A DNA stretch of 14,359 nucleotides, from assembly GCA_035535495.1 (NCBI GenBank), contig DATLQA010000134.1:1-14359 (forward strand), written 5' to 3'. The position numbers and the translations under genes were made by a program. Under the pieces are notes generated by a model. It was given only the letters and a program-made list of their open reading frames with translations. It did no database searches and had not been told where the DNA came from. Of this stretch, positions 7,086 to 11,775 are shown in pieces (positions within the stretch are counted from its first letter, which is position 1; each line of letters opens with the position of its first letter). This stretch comes from DASUZB01 sp035535495. GTDB lineage: Bacteria > Actinomycetota > CALGFH01.

Positions 7086-7832
7086 ATGGCGGCAGCTTCA
7101 CCCCTGCTCGAGATGGAGCAGGTGAGCAAGTACTTCGGCGATCTCCACGTGCTTCAGGGCATCGACCTCAGCGTCGCGGCCGGGGAGGTGGTGGTGGTCG
7201 TCGGGCCGTCCGGCTCCGGCAAGTCGACGCTGTGCCGGACGGTCAACCGCCTGGAGCCGATCGACAGCGGCACCATCCGGCTCGACGGCCAGCCACTGCC
7301 GAGTGAGGGCCGGGAGCTGGCACGGCTCCGCTCCGAGGTGGGCATGGTGTTCCAGCAGTTCAACCTGTTCGCCCATATGAGCGTGCTCGACAACGTCACC
7401 CTCGGGCCGCTCAAGGTCCGCGGCCAGCCGAAGCACCAGGCCGAGCGGCGGGCCAGAGAGCTGCTCGCCCGAGTCGGCGTCGAGGACCAGGCGCACAAAG
7501 CGCCGGCCCAGCTCTCAGGCGGCCAGCAGCAGCGGGTCGCGATCGCCCGCGCGCTGGCGATGGACCCAAAGCTGATCCTCTTCGACGAGCCGACCTCGGC
7601 CCTGGATCCGGAGATGATCAGCGAGGTCCTGGACGTCATGCGCGACCTGGCCACCGCCGGCATGACCATGATCGTGATCAGCCACGAGATGGGCTTCGCC
7701 AACTCGGCCGCCAACCTGGTGGTGTTCATGGACGGCGGCCGGATCCTGGAGGACGCCCCGCCGGAGGAGTTCTTCGCCAGCCCGAGGACCGAGCGGGCCA
7801 AGGACTTCCTCTCCAAGATCCTCAGCCACTGA
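7086..7832 (+). CDS. gluA: Polar amino acid (glutamate-type) importer ATP-binding protein
   Basis: This is the cytoplasmic ATPase of a type I ABC importer for polar amino acids. I chose ATG at 7086 because GGGGGA (7074-7079) sits at good spacing; the alternative GTG at 7062 only adds MGTGGGPH. In the 248-aa product Walker A (GPSGSGKST) is at 40-48, the Q-loop Gln at 90, LSGGQ at 143-147, Walker B LILFDEPTSALDP with Asp167-Glu168, and the switch His at 200 in ISHEMGF. All are in the form typical of the GlnQ/GluA group. It heads a four-gene set whose order, ATPase - binding protein - permease - permease, is that of corynebacterial gluABCD. The 149-base gap upstream should hold the promoter, but I see no convincing -35/-10 pair. 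The subfamily is sure; glutamate specificity rests mainly on the binding protein. Confidence 0.93.
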   Translation: MAAASPLLEMEQVSKYFGDLHVLQGIDLSVAAGEVVVVVGPSGSGKSTLCRTVNRLEPIDSGTIRLDGQPLPSEGRELARLRSEVGMVFQQFNLFAHMSVLDNVTLGPLKVRGQPKHQAERRARELLARVGVEDQAHKAPAQLSGGQQQRVAIARALAMDPKLILFDEPTSALDPEMISEVLDVMRDLATAGMTMIVISHEMGFANSAANLVVFMDGGRILEDAPPEEFFASPRTERAKDFLSKILSH

Positions 7833-7883
7833 TGCGGTTGGAGACCTGCGGGGAAGCAGGGGGGGAAACAACGGGAGGGATCG

Positions 7884-8753
7884 ATGAGGAGTAGACGACT
7901 GACCGGCCTGGTGGGGGTCGCGGTCGCCCTGACACTCGTGCTCGCCGCCTGCGGCGGCGACGACAACGGTGGTCAGGTCAAGGGAGGCGTGAGCTTCCCA
8001 GAAGGCTCGACCATGGCCAAGCTCCAGTCGGCCGGCAAGGTCACCGTCGGGACCAAGTTCGACCAGCCGCTGTTCGGCCTGAAGAACCTGGAAGGCAAGC
8101 CGGAGGGCTTCGACGTCGAGATCGCCAAGATCATCGCCGGCGAGATGGGCATCCAGGCGGACAACATTCAATGGGTGGAGACGGTCTCGGCCAACCGGGA
8201 GCCGTTCCTCCAGCAGGGCAAGGTCGACTTCGTCGTGGCCACCTACACCATCAACGACAAGCGCAAGAAGGTCATCGACTTCGCCGGCCCCTACTACGTC
8301 GCCGGCCAGGACATCATGGTCAAGAAGGGCAACCCGCTGGGGATCAAGGGGCCCGAGGACCTGAGCGGCAAGAAAGTCTGCTCGGTGACCGGTTCGACCC
8401 CCGCCGAGAACATCCGCACCAAGTACCCCGGAGCGAAGCTGACCGAGTTCGACGTGTACTCAAAGTGCGCCGAGGCGCTCAAGAACGGCCAGGTCGACGC
8501 GGTCACCACCGACAACGTCATCCTGCTCGGACTGATCAGCAAGGACCAGGAGGCCTTCGAGCTGGTCGGCAAGCCGTTCACCGAGGAGCCGTACGGCATC
8601 GGCGTCAAGAAGGGCGACGACCAGTTCCGCAACTTCATCAACGACGTGCTCGACAAGGCCAAGAGCGACGGGCGCTGGAAGCAGGCCTGGGACGCGACCG
8701 CCGGCAAGGTGGCCACGCAGGAGGCGACCCAGCCCGCGGTGGACCGCTACTAG
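7884..8753 (+). CDS. gluB: Glutamate-type substrate-binding lipoprotein
   Basis: This is the extracytoplasmic receptor of the importer, a family 3 solute-binding protein that would be anchored to the membrane by a lipid. ATG at 7884 follows GGGAGG (7873-7878). The 289-aa product starts with a basic signal peptide ending in the lipobox LAAC with lipidated Cys23, followed by a hydrophilic Gly/Asp linker. The SBP_bac_3 fold spans about 45-275, with VGTKFDQP, the mid-domain CSVTGSTPAENI, NGQVDAVTTDN and FTEEPYGIGVKKGD. These segments resemble Corynebacterium GluB closely, including the CSVTGSTPA stretch and the Cys in the YSKCAEAL segment. It lies 51 bases after gluA and 25 before gluC. Glutamate or a similar acidic/polar amino acid is the likely ligand, but specificity is not provable from sequence. 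Confidence 0.92.
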   Translation: MRSRRLTGLVGVAVALTLVLAACGGDDNGGQVKGGVSFPEGSTMAKLQSAGKVTVGTKFDQPLFGLKNLEGKPEGFDVEIAKIIAGEMGIQADNIQWVETVSANREPFLQQGKVDFVVATYTINDKRKKVIDFAGPYYVAGQDIMVKKGNPLGIKGPEDLSGKKVCSVTGSTPAENIRTKYPGAKLTEFDVYSKCAEALKNGQVDAVTTDNVILLGLISKDQEAFELVGKPFTEEPYGIGVKKGDDQFRNFINDVLDKAKSDGRWKQAWDATAGKVATQEATQPAVDRY

Positions 8754-8778
8754 TCGGCCAGCCGCCGGAGGGTCGGGC

Positions 8779-9426
8779 ATGGACGCGATCGTCGACAACC
8801 TCGACGCCTACCGGCAGGGGTTCGTCACCACGCTCACGCTGACGGTGCTCGCGTCAGCGCTCGCGCTGGTGCTCGGCACCCTGCTGGCCGCGATGCGGGT
8901 GTCCCCGATCCCGACCCTCCGCGGCGCCGGCACCACCTACGTGGCGGTCGTCCGCAACACCCCGCTGACGGTCCTGTTCTTCTTCGTGGTCTTCGTGCTG
9001 CCGCAGCTCGACATCGGCCTGTCGTTCTTCGTCTTCGCGGTGATCGCGGTCACCGTCTACCACGCCGCCTTCTTCTGCGAGGCGGTACGCTCCGGCATCA
9101 ACTCGGTCGCGGCCGGCCAGGCCGAGGCCGCCCGCTCCATCGGGCTGACCTTCATCCAGTCGCTGCGGCTGGTGATCCTGCCCCAGGCGTTCCGCACCGT
9201 CGTCCCGCCGCTCATCAACGTGGTCATCGCCCTCACCAAGAACACTTCGATCGCGGCCGCGTTCGGGACCATCGAGCTCACCGCCATCGGCACGCGGCTG
9301 GCCAACGCCAACGGCGACGCCGTCATCCCGCTGCTGGCCGGCGTGGCAGTCTGCTACCTGGCGATCACCCTGCCGTCCGGCTGGCTCGCCGGACGCCTGG
9401 AACGCAGGTTGGCGGTCGCCAGATGA
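8779..9426 (+). CDS. gluC: Amino acid importer permease, first subunit
   Basis: This is one of two membrane subunits of the importer, of the HisMQ/GlnP type. ATG at 8779 follows GGAGGG (8767-8772). The 215-aa protein has about five membrane helices (near 15-38, 53-77, 81-103, 145-165 and 182-203). It carries the EAA-type coupling loop at about 113-138, with GQAEAARSIGLT followed by LRLVILPQAFR, which contacts the ATPase. Its stop overlaps the start of the next permease as ATGA (9423-9426), so the two are translationally coupled, as expected for subunits made in equal amounts. Assignment as GluC comes from its position between gluB and the longer permease. Confidence 0.92.
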   Translation: MDAIVDNLDAYRQGFVTTLTLTVLASALALVLGTLLAAMRVSPIPTLRGAGTTYVAVVRNTPLTVLFFFVVFVLPQLDIGLSFFVFAVIAVTVYHAAFFCEAVRSGINSVAAGQAEAARSIGLTFIQSLRLVILPQAFRTVVPPLINVVIALTKNTSIAAAFGTIELTAIGTRLANANGDAVIPLLAGVAVCYLAITLPSGWLAGRLERRLAVAR

Positions 9427-10268
9427 GCGAGGCCGTCCTGTACGACGTGGCCGGCCCGCGGAGCCGGCGGCGCATCCTCGTGGGCAGCGTGGTCGGGCTG
9501 CTGGTGATCGCGGTCATCCTGGGCCTGGCGGTCGCTCGCCTGGCCGCCAAGGGCGCGTTCGAGGCCGACCTGTGGCAGGTGCTCACCCAGAACGACGTCC
9601 AGCGGCTGCTCGGCCGCGGGCTGGCCGCCACCCTGCGGGCCGCGCTGCTCGCCATGGCCCTGTCGATGCTGGTCGGCGCGCTGCTGGCGGTCGGGCGCCT
9701 GTCCCGCAGGCGCTGGCTGGCCGGGCTGGCCGGAGGCTGGGTGGAGCTGTTCCGCGGGCTGCCGCTGCTGCTCATGATCCTGTTCGTGTTCCTTGGGCTG
9801 CCGGCGCTCGGCGTGACCGTGTCGACCTTCTGGGCCCTGGTGGCCGGCCTGACGCTCTATAACAGCGCGGTGCTCGGGGAGATCTTCCGCGCCGGGATCC
9901 TCTCGCTGCCCAAAGGCCAGACCGAGGCGGCCTATGCGATCGGCCTGCGCCAGGGCCAGACGCTCCGCATCATCCTGCTCCCACAGGCCATCAGGCGGAT
10001 GCTGCCCGCGCTGGTCAGCCAGCTCGTCACGCTGCTCAAGGACACCTCCCTCGGGTTCGTGATCGGCTACACCGAACTGCTGCGCAACGGCCGCACCGGG
10101 GTGGAGTTCCTCGGCGGCAAGTACTCGATCCCGATCTACACCGCCATCGCGGTGATCTACATCGCGGTCAACGGGTCCCTGTCGCTGCTGGCCAGCTGGC
10201 TGGACCGCCGCACCCGGCGGCAACTTGGCCGCACCGTGCAGACCAGCGTGGCCGACGAGGCCGCCTGA
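9423..10268 (+). CDS. gluD: Amino acid importer permease, second subunit
   Basis: This is the second membrane subunit, pairing with the preceding permease to form the channel. The ATG overlaps the previous stop. The 281-aa protein is longer than its partner because of an N-terminal extension with an extra membrane helix (about 18-40), as is usual for GluD. The core permease follows with helices near 68-90, 112-130, 134-150, 195-220 and 238-260. The coupling loop GQTEAAYAIGLRQGQT with LRIILLPQAIRR lies at 165-192. A basic C-terminal tail (DRRTRRQLGR) should lie on the cytoplasmic side. It closes the four-gene importer operon; 84 bases separate it from the next gene, and no clear terminator hairpin is visible there. 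Confidence 0.92.
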   Translation: MSEAVLYDVAGPRSRRRILVGSVVGLLVIAVILGLAVARLAAKGAFEADLWQVLTQNDVQRLLGRGLAATLRAALLAMALSMLVGALLAVGRLSRRRWLAGLAGGWVELFRGLPLLLMILFVFLGLPALGVTVSTFWALVAGLTLYNSAVLGEIFRAGILSLPKGQTEAAYAIGLRQGQTLRIILLPQAIRRMLPALVSQLVTLLKDTSLGFVIGYTELLRNGRTGVEFLGGKYSIPIYTAIAVIYIAVNGSLSLLASWLDRRTRRQLGRTVQTSVADEAA

Positions 10269-10352
10269 CCGCACCGCCACGCCCGTAACGATGCCGTGAT
10301 GCAATGCCGCCAGACTCGACGGCGCCGAGGCACCAAGGAGGCGCGTACCGGG

Positions 10353-11657
10353 ATGACCAACGCGGCCCAGCAACGGGCGGACGCACCCGCCGCGACGCGG
10401 GTGGCCTGGGCGCTGGGCATCCTGTCGGCCACCCTGGCCGTCGCCAGCGTCGCGCTGGCCACCTTCAACGGCGAGAACCCGATCCAGCTGATCGCCAACC
10501 ACCACGCGATCGGCATCGTCAACGCGCTGGTCATGCCGCTGGTCGGCGCGCTGATCGTGGCTCGCGACCGGCGCAACCTGCTCGCCTGGCTGCTCATCAT
10601 CGGCAACCTCTTCCTCGCCGTGTACAACTTCGCCGACCAGTACGCGCCCCTGGCGCTCGGGCTCACCTCCCGGCGGCTGTCACTGCCCGGCGGGGACCTG
10701 GCCAGCTGGCTGACCGCCTGGACCAACGTGCCCGGCATCGTGATCGGCCTGGTCTTCCTGATCCTGCTGTTCCCCGACGGACGGGTGCCGTCACCGCGCT
10801 GGCGGCCACTCGCCTGGGCCGGCGCGGTGGACGTGGTCGTGCCCACCGTGATCCTCGCGGTCGGCTACTGGCCGTTGCGCGGGCCGAACCTGATCACCGA
10901 GCAGGGCACGGAGCCGCCGCCGCTGGTGGGCGCCATGTTCTGGACCGCGTTCCAGGTCGGGCTGCTGCTCGGCGCGATCAGCGTGGTCGCGCTGATCCTG
11001 CGGTACCGCCGCGCCGCCACCACCCAGCGCCAGCAGATCAAGTGGTTCGCCTTCGGCGCGATCCTGAGCATCCCGCTCAGCCTGTTCCCCGATGCGCAAC
11101 CCTACGGGCCCTACCTCGAGTTCGTCGGCGCGCTGTTCCTGCTCGCCGGGGTCGGCATCGGGATCCTCCGGTACCGGCTGTGGGACATCGACCGCCTGGT
11201 CAACCGCACCCTGGTGTACGGGCTGCTCACCGCCATCCTCGCCGCCTGCTACGCGCTCGGCGTGCTGGTGCTCGGCCACACGGTCAGCGCCGGACGCAGC
11301 CCCTCCAGCCTGGTGGTCGCGGCCACCACCCTGGTGGTCGCGGCGCTGTTCCAGCCGCTGCGCCGCCGGATCCAGCACGCCGTCGACCGACGCTTCAACC
11401 GCCGCCACTACGACGCCGCCCGGACGATCGAGGCGTTCGCGACCCGGCTCCGCGACCACACCGACCTGCATACCCTGAGCGGGGAGCTGCTGGCGGTCGT
11501 CGACCACACCCTGCAGCCGACCCAGGTGTCGCTGTGGCTGCGGCCGACCGGCACGCCGCCGGCCGTGCCGGAACAGCCGATCTGGTCAGCGCGGCTGCTA
11601 CCGGTGGCCGGCCGCGACCATGACACCAGCCGGTCGGGCTTGCCGGGCCGGGCCTGA
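10353..11657 (+). CDS. Multi-helix membrane protein resembling a histidine-kinase sensor without kinase domain
   Basis: I do not recognise a named family member. ATG at 10353 follows AAGGAG (10335-10340; spacing is a little long at 12). An upstream ATG at 10296 would add a 19-residue basic leader and lacks a ribosome site. The 434-aa protein has about ten hydrophobic segments (near 17-38, 53-70, 76-94, 126-141, 153-173, 194-217, 230-246, 254-272, 286-308 and 318-334). A basic helix RRRIQHAVDRRFNRRHYDAA (337-356) follows, then a stretch like the entry to a GAF domain (LSGELLAVVDHTLQPTQVSLWLRP, roughly 375-398). Actinobacterial sensor kinases have this layout, with GAF, dimerisation and HATPase domains next. 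Here the protein ends 36 residues later with none of them. It may be a sensor partner, a truncated kinase or a member of a kinase-less relative group. Confidence 0.8.
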   Translation: MTNAAQQRADAPAATRVAWALGILSATLAVASVALATFNGENPIQLIANHHAIGIVNALVMPLVGALIVARDRRNLLAWLLIIGNLFLAVYNFADQYAPLALGLTSRRLSLPGGDLASWLTAWTNVPGIVIGLVFLILLFPDGRVPSPRWRPLAWAGAVDVVVPTVILAVGYWPLRGPNLITEQGTEPPPLVGAMFWTAFQVGLLLGAISVVALILRYRRAATTQRQQIKWFAFGAILSIPLSLFPDAQPYGPYLEFVGALFLLAGVGIGILRYRLWDIDRLVNRTLVYGLLTAILAACYALGVLVLGHTVSAGRSPSSLVVAATTLVVAALFQPLRRRIQHAVDRRFNRRHYDAARTIEAFATRLRDHTDLHTLSGELLAVVDHTLQPTQVSLWLRPTGTPPAVPEQPIWSARLLPVAGRDHDTSRSGLPGRA

Positions 11658-11713
11658 CCCACCGCCCCCCGACGAGCGCGGACGGCCAGGTGCTTGACCG
11701 TCCCGGTGCACCG

Positions 11714-11743
11714 AGGTTGTCCACAACCTGGCCCGGACGGGCC
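11714..11743. promoter_or_regulatory. Two abutting perfect dyads upstream of eccC, including a DnaA-box-like TTGTCCACA
   Basis: AGGTTGTCCACAACCT (11714-11729; seven-base arms, two-base centre) is followed without a gap by GGCCCGGACGGGCC (11730-11743; six-base arms, two-base centre). Both arms match perfectly. The first dyad contains TTGTCCACA (11717-11725), identical to the DnaA box favoured in Streptomyces and mycobacteria. Possible roles are an operator for eccC, a terminator-like double stem for the preceding gene (no T tract follows) or a DnaA-bound regulatory site. A TTGACC word at 11694-11699 lies just upstream. The role is unproven. Confidence 0.5.
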
Positions 11744-11763
11744 GCGGCGGCGCTTCCGCGCGG

Positions 11764-11769
11764 TAGCGT
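11764..11769 (+). promoter_or_regulatory. Candidate -10 box for leaderless eccC transcript
   Basis: TAGCGT fits the actinobacterial TANNNT -10 pattern and ends six bases before the GTG proposed as the eccC start. That spacing would put the transcription start at or next to the start codon. No ribosome site is visible before this GTG, which fits leaderless translation, common in actinobacteria. No clear -35 box is present at the right distance, so the call is tentative. Confidence 0.35.
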
Positions 11770-11775
11770 TCGGCC

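Noticed and set aside
11717..11725. TTGTCCACA as evidence for a replication origin
   Set aside because: Only one box is present, with no DnaA-box cluster, no AT-rich unwinding region and no dnaA/dnaN genes nearby.
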